Shown here: positions 31,949 through 43,442 of the stretch, one piece after another
Position numbering within the stretch: position 1 is the first letter of the stretch
Layout: the number at the start of each line of letters is the position of its first letter
Translations under genes and position numbers: made by a program
The notes under the pieces: generated by a model
The model's input: only the letters and a program-made list of their open reading frames with translations
Databases searched by the model: none
Told to the model about the DNA's origin: nothing
Assembly: GCA_039583875.1 (NCBI GenBank)
Contig: CM077162.1
Coordinates: 110,703,808 to 110,767,807 of the forward strand
Reading direction: 5' to 3'
Source: Platanthera guangdongensis
Taxonomy: Eukaryota > Streptophyta > Magnoliopsida > Asparagales > Orchidaceae
DNA length: 64,000 nt

Positions 31949-31953
31949 GACCC
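31949..31953. other. Target site duplication (gaccc) of SIRE-1, left copy
   Basis: gaccc at 31949-31953 is repeated at 51771-51775, flanking a segment that begins TGTTGGAACACC and ends CACACTTTCA. LTR C sequence continues across the two sites. Confidence 0.93.
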
Positions 31954-33586
31954 TGTTGGAACACCCTATTACTAATTTGAGTCAGGATAACTATGTCTCT
32001 TAGGAAACTTGTTTTGACCTCATTGTATAGATCTAAAGTTCAAGTAGAATTGAGTCTAAGGGTTAGTACTTAGGTTTGGAAGCTGCCCTCAAGACCAGGT
32101 TTTTCAGTATGGAAACTAAGTCATTTCGTCGAGCTCAGTACGACGAATCGTCGAACTCCAATCGACGATCGTTGAGCTCACTTCGACGGATCCTCGAACT
32201 CCATTCGACGATCGCTGAGCTCAACTTCAACAAGTCGTCGAACTCCATTCGACGATCTTCGAGCTCAGATCGACGATCTTGACTCCAGTTTGGTTCTCAA
32301 TCTCTGAGCTCAGTTCGACGATAGTTGAGCTCAGATCGACGATCTCTGTTTCTATCAAAGTCCAAATCTCTGAGCTCAGTTCGACGATAGTGGAGCTCAG
32401 TTCGACGTTTTTCTGAAGAATTCAACGATTTTCAAGATTCAAATTTGGACAGCTGTGGAATTATTGTCAGCAATTAATTCAGAGATCTTGTAGCCGTTTT
32501 CATTTATTCTAGAGCAAGTTTCAAGGGATTTTCAAGGAATGTTTTTATTGGACTTTCCTCCAGAAGACAATTACAGTTAAGGAAGTCATTTAATGACAGG
32601 CCAACGACTATCTTTACAGTGGATCATTTCTATGCAGACATCAAGAGAATAAAAGATTAGATTTTTAAGAACTGAAAAAGAAGAACAAGGAGAGATACAT
32701 ATTCTGGAATATTCATTCTCTGCAAAAACTTCTTCTGCAAAACTTCTTCTGTAACAACTCTTACAACATCAATTACACAAGAGAAAGAGAAAGAGTTACA
32801 GACATCCTTAGTCTTAAAGATTCACACAAGAACACCAACACCAATAGGAGATCAACAAACTGAAATCTTCAGATCTCTTTTGATTCAAGTGTTCAAGGCC
32901 ATCATCATTCAAGACTCCAAACACCTCACATTTCAGCTGTTGCTGAAATCATCATTTGCTGGAGATCAATTTTCTGAAGGCCTATCACCCTACTGCAAAG
33001 CTTCAATTCCTGAACAACTACAGATCTCAGGGGGAGCTTTGACAACATCTCTGAATCCACATAGTCTTCTCACTGTGATTGAGAAAAGAAGACTTCCCTC
33101 ACTCTCTCATCCCCACCTCTGTAAAGGATTTTTCAAACTCCCTTCAAAAGTTTGTGTGTGGTTTTTGAGCACCTTATCAAAAGCTCATTGGTGGCAAGAC
33201 ACCTGATCAAAAAATCTGGTTCGGTTTTTGAGCACCTTATCAAAAGCTCATTGGTGCCCAGGACACCTGATCAACTCATCTTGCAGTGGATTACTACCTA
33301 GGGTGGTAGAAGAGTGGATGTACCCAGGTTGATTGGGGAACCACTATAGCTCCTTGTGTCTTCTGGTTGCTTGTTTTTCTTTTGTTTCTGGCTGTGGCTT
33401 GTGATTAGTTTCCTTTGTGGTTTGTGACTAGGTTGCTCTGTGATTAGATAATTTCTGTGATTAGATTTACTCTTTAGTTTTGCTTCCCTGTTCACATTAG
33501 AATACAACAACTGTTGTAAAAATTTTTAGCAAGCACCATACTCTATTCACCCCCCTAGAGTATATCAGATCTAACTCACACTTTCA
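31954..33586 (+). repeat. SIRE-1 5' LTR (1633 bp)
   Basis: TGTTGGAACACC to CACACTTTCA, nearly identical to 50124-51770. An array of TCGTCGA/TCGACGA palindromes spans about 32127-32420. The part from 32640 on is shared with all three SIRE LTRs. Frames at 32076-32282 and 32880-33206 are by-products. Confidence 0.93.
32127..32420. repeat. TCGTCGA/TCGACGA array in SIRE-1 5' LTR
   Basis: Repeated units of the form TCGTCGAACTCCATTCGACG and GAGCTCAGATCGACGATC, each a near-palindrome of about 20-25 bases. The unit word GAGCTC also recurs as its own palindrome. Confidence 0.9.
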
Positions 33587-33588
33587 AT

Positions 33589-33600
33589 TGGTATCAGAGC
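33589..33600 (+). other. Primer-binding site (initiator tRNA-Met), SIRE-1
   Basis: TGGTATCAGAGC two bases after the LTR end. Confidence 0.93.
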
Positions 33601-33718
33601 CAAGTTGGTTAAAAATACCACACCTTCGTGGTTGCACAGGCTAACACCTGAACCCAAAGATCCCTAGTTAGATCTGCTTGTTGTAGATTTTGTTATTAGA
33701 AATATTTCTTCACAAATC

Positions 33719-35046
33719 ATGTCCCTAAACAAAGATTATGCTAGCACCAGACCTCCAGTGTGCAATCTATCCAAGTTTGCACTTTGGAAAGCAAGGATTA
33801 GACTATACATGAATTTTATTGATGAGGACATCTTTAATTCTGTTTTGACAGTGTGTCCAAGACCTCCAGAGAACACGAGTACAAATGCTGTTCCACCTCC
33901 TTCAGGAACAAATGCTGACATCAAGAAGTGGAAGGTAGTAAATGCAAAGGCTATGAACATCTTAGCCTAGACTATGTCTGATGACATTTTCCAAAAGGTA
34001 GATGAATGCAACTCAGCAAAGGAAATATGGGACAAGCTCTCTGAAATAGTCTCAGGATCTGCTGATGAAAGAAAGGACAGAAGATCCCACCTCATATCCC
34101 AATATGAGAATTTTAATAAAGGAGAAGCTGAGTCAGTAGGAGATATGTATAACAGACTCAGTCTTGTAGTCAATGAGCTGAAGACTTTGGATAAGGAGAT
34201 ATCATTGACTGAGCTAAATGATAAAATCCTAATGTGCTTTCCAAGCACTTGGGACTCAAGGATCTAGCTAATCAAGGATGCCAGAAGTCTCAATGAGATC
34301 ACCATAGAAGCTCTCTTGGGCAAGCTCAAGTCTTATGAGCTGCTCATTAAGAATAGAGAAGAAGAGCAGAAGGCTGCCTCACCAGCCACAAGAAAAGAGA
34401 AGTATATAGCTTCCAAAACCACTGAAGATCAGCCTGAAGACAAAATCTCAGGCAATGATGAGCTGCTTAGTCTACTGGCCAAAAGATTTTACAATATGGC
34501 CAGAAAGGACTTCAGGAAGAGATCATACAAAGAGCATGACAAGCAAAGGTATGATAAGTCAAATAATAAAGAAATTATTTGCTTTGGTTGCAGGAAACCA
34601 GGCCACATTGTACCTGACTGTCCAGAGAACAAAAACAAGGACAGAAAGGATAAGAGAGAAAGAAGAAAAGATAAGGACTTCAAGAAGAATAGAAATGGCA
34701 AACCCTCCTCAAGCAAGAACAAACACACAAGGAAGGGATTTGTTGCTGAATCTTGGAGTGAGACTGAAGAGGAATCAGAAGCTTCATCCAGCTCAAGTGA
34801 TGATGAAGATGATGCTGAAGAGAAGGAGTTCTGCATGATGACAATCAATGCCTCTCAACACAATTCAGATGCAGAAGAGTCAGAGTCAGACTCAGAGACT
34901 CAACCTGAAGAATACCAGGTAATAGACTCATTTGATTTCAATTCTGAGGACTTTAAGTATGAATTTAAAGCACTGTGCTTAGACTTATTAAAATCTGAGA
35001 AGGAAATTATCTCTCTCAGAAATCAATTGTCTGAACACAGTTCCTT
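33719..35046 (+). pseudogene. SIRE-1 gag, N-terminal and middle part
   Basis: Copia-type gag. Start at ATG 33719 (MSLNKDYASTRPPVCNLSKF). The gag-polypeptide domain has WKARIRLYMNFIDEDIF, AKEIWDKLSEIVSGS, SHLISQYENFNKGEAESVGD and ILMCFPSTWDSRI. One CCHC knuckle (CFGCRKPGHIVPDC) is at about 34590-34630. A lysine/arginine-rich and then serine/acidic stretch follows. A single frame is broken by TAG at 33968-33970 and by a second stop at about 34265. Gag is cut at 35047, where the inverted LTR begins; its C-terminal counterpart is seen only in SIRE-2 (43443-44138). Confidence 0.9.
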
Positions 35047-36577
35047 TGAAAGTGCAGCTAGATCTGATATACTCTAGAGGGGGATGAATAGAGTATATGG
35101 TGCTTGAAAAATTTTTACAACAATTGTTGTAATCTGAGTGAACAGGGAAGCAATTAATAAATCTAATCATAGAACTAAACTAATCACAAAATAATCACAG
35201 AACAATCACAGACAGAAAAAAAAATAAAGACAAGCAAGCTAGATGACACAAGAAAATATAGTGGTTCCCCTAAACTTGGGTACATCCACTCTTCTACCAC
35301 CCTAGGTAGGAATCCACTGCAGGATGAGTTGATCAGGTGTCCTGGGCACCAATGAGCTTTTGATAAGGTGCTCAAAAACCAAATAAGATTTTTTGATCAG
35401 GTGTCTTGCCACCAATGAGCTTTTGACAAGGTGCTCAAAAACCAAGCTCAAACTTTTGAAGGGAGTTTGAGAAACCCTTTACAGAGATGGGGATGAGAGA
35501 GTGATGGAAGTCTTCTCTTTCTCAAAGCAGCTGAGAAGACTATGTGGATTTGATGGTCTCAAAGCTCCCCCTGAGTCCTTGAGATGTTCAGGAAAAGAAG
35601 CTTTGCTGTAGGGTGATAGGCCTTCAGAAGTTGAGCTCCAGCAAAAGATGATTTCAGCAACAGCTGAAATGTTAGGTGTCTAGAGTCTTGAAAGATGTTG
35701 GCCTTGAACACTTGAGACAAGAGAGATCTGAGATTTCAGAAAATTTGATCTCCTTGAATGTGTGTTCTTCAGAGAATTCTTTGAGACAAAGAATATCTTG
35801 TGCTTGTTCTTCTTGTCTGTGTTCTGAGGATTATTGATATCTGTCTCTGAGAGATTCAAAAACCATTCCTCTTGTTTTATTCTCTGGTACTGAATAGAAA
35901 AACATCCTCTGTCAAGAATAGCCGTTGGTCTGTATTAATTGCATCCTTAATTGCAAAATGTCTTCTAGAGGAAAGTCCACAGAAATATTCCTTGAAAATC
36001 CCTTGAAACTTGGTCCAGAAATAAATGAAAACGGCTAGAAAATCTTCTGAATTAATTGCAGAATAAATCCTTAACTGATCTGAATTTGAATCTTGAAACA
36101 TCCTTGAAGTTATCTGAAAACGTCGAACTGAGATCTGCTATCGTCGAACTGATCTCAGCGATTTGGACTTATACTGCAACACAATATCGTCGATTTGAGC
36201 TCAAAGATCGTCGAACTGAGCTCAGAGATAGAGATCCAAAGCTGAGTCAAAATTGTCGAACTGAGCTCGCAGATCGTCGAATGGAGTTCGACGATTTGAT
36301 GAAGTTGAGCTCAGCGATCGTCGAATGAAGTTCGACGATCTGTCGAAGTTGAGCTAGATGATCGTCGATCGGAGTTCGACGAATCGTCGTGCTGAGCTCG
36401 ACGATATGACTTAGTCTCAAATTGAAAAATTCTTGGTCTTGAGAGCAGCTTCCAAACTTAGACTTCTAACACTTAGACTCAATTCTAATTGACCTTTTGA
36501 GCTATACAGGAGGTCAAACATTGGTTTCCTAGAGACATAGTGATCCTGACCCAAATTAGTAATAGGGTGTTCCAACA
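35047..36577 (-). repeat. SIRE-2 3' LTR (1531 bp)
   Basis: Reverse complement starts TGTTGGAACACCC (36577) and ends with the TGAAAGTG complement at 35047. It is about 100 bases shorter than the SIRE-1 LTRs. A palindromic array of the same kind lies at 36115-36410. Confidence 0.9.
36115..36410. repeat. TCGTCGA/TCGACGA array in SIRE-2 LTR
   Basis: Units such as GATCGTCGAATGGAGTTCGA and GAGCTCAGAGAT. They correspond in position to 32127-32420 and 50290-50590 but differ in unit sequence and order. Confidence 0.88.
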
Positions 36578-36594
36578 ATCTCCCCATATTTAGG
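36578..36594 (-). other. Polypurine tract of SIRE-2
   Basis: The minus strand reads AAATATGGGGAGAT directly before the LTR start. The SIRE-1 equivalent, AATAGGGGGAGAT, is at 50111-50123. Confidence 0.85.
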
Positions 36595-36743
36595 TTAGGA
36601 TTACTATTTACAGAGTTTGGAAAAATTAAAATAACATATACAAGCAACAATACAGAAAAACAAAAAGCTGGACATTGCAGAACCACAGATATATATCATC
36701 CCAGATAATAATCAGAAGTTAAGATGATTGTCACCTTACATTG

Positions 36744-39700
36744 TCATTTCTTTTCCTTGCTCTTAATGAGTTTAATTTCTCTATTGGAGTTGAGAGCTTC
36801 TTTCTTTGATCTTGTATCATCTGCTGCACTAAAAGTGGTTTGCTGTTTTGGCCTGGGAACTATAGCTTCAGGATGCAGCTCCATGTATCTATCGGAATCA
36901 AAAAATTTGCTTGACCCATATTTTTCCAACTCTTTCTTTCTCTGTTCAGACATTGTAGAGATGTTGGAAGAGTCTCTTCCTTGCTCTTTAGCTTTCTTGA
37001 TCCGATCCAGTACAGCAAGCTCTTTCATCCTTGTAGTCCAAGTAGCTGGATTGTTCTCAGGGTCTTCAAAAGGTACTGGTGGCTCATATCTATTAGAAGG
37101 GTTATCTTGAGGAGGCCTGGATGAAACAGTTTCTTTCAATTTATAGGGAAAAGGACCAGAGGTGGTGTTAGATGATGTTTGTCCTTCCCTGGAGTAGGGA
37201 TGTTGCCTTGAGTATCATTTAGAGTAAACCTGGACTTCTCTTTGATTGCCTCTATATCCTCCTCTTCTGGATTGAGAACCCCTGGACTGGCTTCCCCTAT
37301 GATAGGATCTGTCATGTGGCTGATAGGGGGTTTGACTTCTAGCAGGGGGTTGAGCAGCTGAATTTCCACCTGCACCTGCATCAGGAGGAGGTGGTGGAGG
37401 AGGATGAGAATGTTGGAATTGAGAAGAGCCCTTTTCATATTTCCTTTTCTTCTTCATTGCTTTGAGTTAATTATTTGAGTACTGCATCCAGTGCTCAGTT
37501 ATTGGGCAATCATGAAGAATATAGTATGGTATATCATTGTTATCCTTGACCTTGGCAGGAGGTACTCTCTTCATGGCTTTGCTCCTTGCCTTTCTCTTCC
37601 TGGCAATGGTAGCAGAAGAATCATTAGAATCTGTTCTGAACTCATCACTTTCAGAACTTTGATCATCATAAAGGGCATCAATCTTCTTCATCAAATCTTT
37701 CTTGAGCTGGATTGAAGCAGAAGAGGCAGCAGAGGTTGAAGTAGCAGAAGTTGAAGCAGTAGCAGTAGCAGATACTGAAGGTGTGGCAGTTGAAGTTGAG
37801 GCAGAAGCAGAGGTTGAAGCAGTAACAACAGCAGCAGATACTAAAGATTCTGGAGCAGTAATGACAGCAGTTGGGACAGCAGCAGTTTCACTGACAGAAA
37901 CAGCATTATCAGCAGTAAAAATATCATCAGAAAATACAAAAGGCTCAAACTCATGTGCCTCTATCATAAGGATCTCCTTAGAAATTGGCTCATCAGCACT
38001 AACAGAAGTATCATCAAAACTTTCAGCAGGAGGGGCAGCAACATCAGAAACAACCACATTGCTTTCAGCAGAAGTTGCAGCAGCATAAACTGAGTTAACA
38101 AATGAAGTGATGATGCTGGGGTCACAGCAAGAGAAGGGCACAAGGGCCTTGGACAAATCCTCTGGGGGCTGGATAGCAACTATCTCTGGAAGACAAGCTT
38201 CCTCTGGCAGACATCTGAAATATATAGAATCAAATGTTGAGAGCAAAGACCTGAGGTCTATTGCAAAGACTGCAGCAGGAGGGGAATCTGGATCTTGAGA
38301 CACAGCAGGAGCAGCAGCAGCAACAGGAGCTGAAGAAACAGCAAGAGCAGCAGCAGGCAGGCTCACTTCATAGGGCATCTCCCCCTGCCTAGATTCAGAT
38401 ATGACTGGATCAAGGCACACTGCTAAAGGGGCTGCCTGAGGGAATAGAGAGGAGAGCCTGGCAGAAAGGGCTGCCACTGACAGGAGTAATGGAGCCAAGG
38501 AGGTCTCCAAGAGAAGAGATAGCCTGGGGGCTAGCAATTCATAAAGCCTGTCAGCAAGGGCTGGAATATCTACTTGCTCAGTAGTGACTGGAGCAGAGGT
38601 AGAGGAGGGAGGTGTAGCTGTTGATGAGGGTAGTTGAGAGCTAGTGTATGGAGGAAGAGACGGTTGAGGTGTGGGTAAAGTGGATATGGAGGACAGTGGG
38701 ATGAAGATGGAGGGTGTGAAGGTGGGTTGGTCAATGATTTCTCGCAGAAGATCTTGATAAGATGTTGATGATGAGGGCGGCTCAGGAGGAGAGGATGGTG
38801 AATCATCCATGAAGGAATCATCAATGAGGTTGAAGGATGGAATGGAGGGTGATGAAGTGATAATGTCTGTTGGAGGGTAGGAGAATAATGGATGGAATAG
38901 TTCTTCTGTGGTTGGAAGAGTAGGGATTGGAGATGGTGTAGATGTTGGAGAAGGGCTAGATATGATGATGGTGGATGGAGTTGGAAGAGATAAATTGGAG
39001 GAGGAGGAGAGGCAGCAGCAGGCAGGTCATCTACAGGGGCAGAGACCTGAGGGGAAGTGACTCTGATAGTCCTGGTGCCTGAAGGAGTGCTGGAAGAGGG
39101 CCTGCTGGGCTTGATGATCTGCCTGACCCATTTACCAAAGAGGGCACAAGACAGTCTTTTGGAAGCATTTATGTGAATCCCAGAGGATACCAGCAATGCA
39201 GGGCACCTATGCTGCAGAAAAATGCCTAAAATCCTTCCAAAATTTACAAAACTTTTGTTAATTTTCTTCTTAATGAGGTCAAAGAAGACCTCTCCCCAAT
39301 TCAGGTTCTTCCTGTCTACTATGGCTCCCATTAGGCAGAGCTGATACCTTGAAATTGTATCATGGGTTGAGTGCTTAGCCAATAGGACTTTCCCAACTAC
39401 ATCAGCCAGGAATTTGTATTCCATAGACAGATTCTTTTTCAATAGCTTGCTAGGGTTAGCCTCAGAATGACCCATTCTGGCAAGCAAGTCAGCATATTCT
39501 TCTCCAGACAAATCAGTAGAATCTCCACCAGTTCTTAACTCAAAAACCTCTGTCAGAATTGCTGGGGTCAGGGGTACCTGAGTGCCAGAGATTGATCCAA
39601 CAATGGTGTTGTGGTCCTGATTGTGGGCAATGTAGACCCATTCCTTAATCTCATCAGAAGCAAGCTTAATCCTTGTGGTCATGATTGCAGCCAGTTTATG

Positions 39701-39820
39701 CTCTTTGAATAGCTCTAAGATGTCCTGAAAAACCTGGTCTGTCGTGCTGAAGGATTCCATGTCTATGTCAAAGTCGGCATCAAATTTCATGGCGACGAGA
39801 ACAGCAACAGAAACAGCCAT
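36744..39820 (-). pseudogene. SIRE-2 extra 3' ORF (env-like position)
   Basis: Start taken at ATG 39820 (MAVSVAVLVAMKFDADFDI), which aligns with ATG 46889 in SIRE-1. N-terminal domain of about 250 residues: VFQDILELFKEHKLAAIMTT, EWVYIAHNQDHNTIVGSISG, LTPAILTEVF, DTISRYQLCLMGAIVDRKNL, VNFGRILGIFLQHRCPALLV. Then a long P/S/T-rich and A/V/S-rich region, a basic stretch (RKRKARSKAMKRVPPAKV), IPYYILHDCPITEHWMQY, a polyproline patch and a charged C-terminus (EQRKKELEKYGSSKFFDSD). A frameshift near 38990 and stops near 37467 and 37137 break it. In SIRE elements an ORF in this place has been called envelope-like; I see no convincing signal peptide or membrane segment here. Confidence 0.8.
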
Positions 39821-39954
39821 AGTTACATGCAAAGATTCAACAAACAAAACGAACAAGTGCAGAAATGTTTGGAGGGAAAGAAAGTTTTTGCAGAGAAATC
39901 GAAAGCGCAAAGGAGAACGACGGTGAAAAATGAATTTTATATTAGGGTTCGACG

Positions 39955-40240
39955 CAGAAATGAAAAGATCGTTGAACTCAGTTCGACGATCGGGGGCTCT
40001 AAAGGAATCTAAAGAGTCTTCAACATCGTCGATCTCCATTCGACGATATTGGAGAGCGTCGAGCTCTGTTCGACGATTATTCAGAGAACAAAATCGTCGA
40101 GCGCCGTTTGACGATCACTGACCGGAAGAGATAGTTCATACTATCTAAGAAACGCTGAACTCAGGTCGACGATTTCAGAAATCGTCGATCTCCGTTCGAC
40201 GATCTGGGGGAAAATTGTCGAGCGCAGTTCAGAGATCAGA
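39955..40240. repeat. TCGTCGA/TCGACGA array in SIRE-2 noncoding DNA
   Basis: Lies between the start of the extra ORF and the end of pol. Units include AACATCGTCGATCTCCATTC and AAATCGTCGAGCGCCGTTTG. The counterpart in SIRE-1 is 46470-46750. Confidence 0.85.
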
Positions 40241-40316
40241 AAAACTCTAGACACTAAGAAAAATCAAGATGTTTGCCTAGTCTTGGTCAATTTTTAAGCT
40301 TTTAAAATCTTGGATA

Positions 40317-43300
40317 TTATTTAAGACTTTCTCCATCTAACATTCCCAACTGATTTAGGAAGAAGGTGTGTTTCTTTTCATCCAAGGGCTTGGTGAAAAT
40401 ATCTCCCCTTTGTAAATCAGTTGGGATATATTGTAGTTCAATTTTATTCTTTTCAACATTATCCCTTAAAAAGTGATGCCTAATCTCTATGTGTTTTGTC
40501 CTACTATGGAGGACTGGATTTTGAGCTATAGAAATAGCACTGGTGTTATCACAAAATATTTTAGACTTCTCTAAGTTGTAGCCATAGTCTAGGAGTTGGT
40601 TTTGAATCCACAAGATTTGTGAACAACAACTGCCTACAGCCATATATTCAGCTTCAGCAGTTGAAGTTGACACAGAAGTTTGTTTCTTACAAAACCAGGA
40701 GACAAGTCTGTCACCAAGGAACTGACAAGTTCCACTGGTGCTTTTCCTGTCAATTCTGCATCCAGCATAATCAGCATTAGAGAATCCAGTTAAATCAAAT
40801 GCCGAATCTTTTGGATACCAGAGACCTAGATTTGGACAACTTTTAACATACCTGAGAATCCTCTTTACTAATGTTAGGTGTGACTCTCTAGGGCTTACTT
40901 GGAACCTAACACATATACATGTAGCAAACATTATATCTGGTCTACTAGCTGTAAGGTACAGTAAAGAGCCAATCATTGCTCTATATGTTGTCTGATCAAC
41001 AGGTTTCCCATGTTCATCAGCATCCAATACATCATTAGTAGGCATAGGTGTTTTCATACAAGAGGCTTCAGACATGCCAAATTTCTTAACCAATTCATTT
41101 GCATACTTGGTTTGAGAAATAAAGATGCCTTCAGCATGCTGTTTGACTTGCAATCCTAGGAAGAAGGATAGCTCACCCATGCTACTCATTTCAAATTTAG
41201 AATGCATTAGGTTGGAAAATCTTCTGCACAATTTTGAGTCAGTAGAACCAAAAATAATATCATCTACATAGATCTGTACTAGTAGGGTATGAGACTTATG
41301 GGTTCTAATGAAAAGAGTTTGGTCTACTCTACCCTTTATAAATCCATTTTCCAAAAGAAAGCATGCTAGGGTCTCATACCATGCTCTAGGAGCTTGCTTG
41401 AGACCATATAATGCTTTGTTCAATTTAAAAACATAATCAGGATAAGTTGGAGAGATAAAACCTGGAGGTTGTCTGACATATACTTCCTCTTTGATGTCTC
41501 CATTTAGGAATGCACTTTTGACATCCATCTGATATACCTTGAAGCCTTTATGTGCTGCATAAGCTAAAAAGATTCTGATGGCTTCCAATCTTGCAACTGG
41601 TACAAAAGTCTGGTCATAGTCTATTCCTTCTTCTTGAGAGTATCCCTGAGCAACTAGCCTTGCCTTGTTCCTTACAATTGCTCCTTGATCATCCAGTTTG
41701 TTTCTGAACACCCACTTTGTTCCAACAATGGAGTGATCCTTAGGCCTTGGCACTAGTTCCCACACTTTGTTCCTTTCAAATTGATGCAACTCTTCTTGCA
41801 TTGCAATGATCCAGTGTGGATCTTGCTCTGTATCTTGAATGGACTGAGGTTCAATTTGAGATAGGAAGCAGGTGTGCAACAGGTTTTGGTTGACCTGATT
41901 TCTGGTTTGCACACCAGCTGAGATGTCTCCAATTATTTGGGAAATTGGATGGTCTCTTGATGTTACTAAATCAACAGGGGTTGTTGATTGTTCACCAACC
42001 TGTGTTGTTGTTTCCTTTTGTGGTACAACAACTGGCTCTTCAAGTTGTTCTTCAATATGTTGAATACTTTCTTCATCTTCACTGCTTTCATCCTTCTGAG
42101 TTACCTGTAACTTGTTCAAGTCTTCAACAAGAGAATGTTCCTGCAAAGGTGATATGGTAGAAGAGATCTTCTCCTTGAAAGACATGTTAGATTCATCAAA
42201 TGATATATGAACAGATTCCTCAATCTTTAGAGATGATTTATTATAAACACTATAAGCCTTGCTGGTCATAGAGTATCCCAGAAACACTCCTTCATCAACT
42301 TTAGCTTGAAATTTTGCTAAATATTTCTTGTCATTATTATGTATGTAGCAAATACAACCAAACACTCTAAAATAGTCAACTTTAGGTTTCTTCCCTTTGA
42401 GTAATTCATAGTGAGTCTTTCCCTTTAGTTTATGTATCAAACTTCTATTCAGCACATAGTTGGAGGTGTTCACTGCCTCTGCCCAAAAGGATAGAGGAAG
42501 GTGAGCATCTGACAACAATGTAGTGGCAGATTCAATAAGTGTTCTATTTTTCCTTTTAGCTACCCCATTTTGTTGAGGAGTTCTAGGAGCTGAGAAAGTA
42601 TGCCTAATCCCTTCACTCTGACAGAACTCTTGCATAAGAAGAGAATCAAACTCTGTCCCATGATCACTTCTGATCAGGGCAATGTGAGTATTGAACTCAA
42701 TCTATATACATTTGAGAAACTCTGTCAGACACTTAAAGTTATCAGATTTCTTCCTTAGAAAGAACACCCAAGTGAATCTAGAGAAGTCATCTACAACTAC
42801 TAAAGTGTAATATTTCCCTCCTAGGCTTTGTACTGTGATGGGTCCAAAAAGATCCATGTGTAACAGATACAATATCCTAGGTGAATCACTCTTATTAAGT
42901 GACTTAAAACTGTTTTTAGTTTGCTTGCCTAATTGACAGGCCCTGCAGAGTCCTTCCTTCTTGTAAGGGCCAGAAGGTAGTCCTCTAACAAGGTTGTCCT
43001 TGTATAGCCTAGCAATAGTTCTAAGGTTTAGGTTTCCTAGTCTCTTATGCCATAAAATATTTGGTCTACAAATAGAATTAAACAGGCAAATATCTACATC
43101 TGTTGAAAGAAAATCTACAAGATAGATGTTACCTTTCCTTTTACCTGTCAACATAGTTGTGTTGTCCTCTGACTTGATTTTGCATAATGATTTGCTGAAG
43201 GTCACCTGGTAGCCTTCATCACACAGCTGACTGATGCTTATTAAGTTGTGCTTCAGTCCTTCCACATAAGCTACCTTATTGAATGTTACTGATCCAATCT

Positions 43301-43440
43301 GGACTGACCATATCCTTTAGTCTATCTAAAGTTTGAATCACAAAAGATAACTTTGGGTCCAAGCTTGGCTCTAAAGGATGTGAGGTTGTCCTTGTTTCCT
43401 GTCATGTGCTTATAGCACCCACTATCCAAGTACCATTGCT
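40317..43440 (-). pseudogene. SIRE-2 pol: protease, integrase, RT, RNase H
   Basis: Protease active site WYLDSGCYKHMTG near 43410-43440, then a frame break near 43330. Pre-integrase/zinc region: ILWHKRLGNLNLRTI (second histidine replaced by N) and CRACQLGK. Core: HMDLFGPITVQSLGGKYYTL, VVVDDFSRFTWVFF and [11 protein letters not shown] carry the aspartates. At the glutamate position [14 protein letters not shown] has K where SIRE-1 has E (AERKN). A stop lies at 42700-42702. From 42635 the frame is open for 772 codons: RT ([41 protein letters not shown]) and RNase H ([14 protein letters not shown], [25 protein letters not shown]), ending at 40317. This is the best-preserved pol in the window. 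Confidence 0.92.
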
Positions 43441-43442
43441 GG

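Larger units (their letters stand above)
28563..31953 (+). mobile_element. Tekay-type LTR (LTR C), main part, interrupted by SIRE
   Basis: Starts TGTAACGTCCCG and, after the SIRE insertion, ends at 51815 with GGGGGTCTTACA; the total is about 3.4 kb without the insertion. It holds a palindromic array (28690-29345), a TATA box (29360-29367), a leader-like region and a pair of hairpins (31254-31354) related to those in LTRs A and B. The block GACTTTTCAACTAACGGTTG near 31550 matches the ACTAACGGTTTTCG block of A and B. No primer site follows its end, so it is a solo LTR or a remnant. I find no clear 5-base target duplication (cgctg left, ggttg right). No coding sequence. Confidence 0.78.
35047..42563 (-). 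repeat. Left arm of large inverted repeat
   Basis: Pairs in reverse with 44155-51770. From the outside inward it contains LTR, purine tract, extra ORF, noncoding array, RNase H, RT and half of integrase. The spacer is 42564-44154. Arms differ at many positions, so they are related element copies and not a recent exact duplication. Confidence 0.88.

Noticed and set aside
37491..38298. Plus-strand frames rich in E/A/V opposite the SIRE-2 extra ORF
   Set aside because: Antisense of A/V/S/T-rich codons; the same effect appears opposite the SIRE-1 copy at 48607-49012.
36744..39820. Firm label as viral-type envelope protein
   Set aside because: No clear signal peptide, fusion peptide or transmembrane helix could be read. 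Only the position resembles envelope genes.
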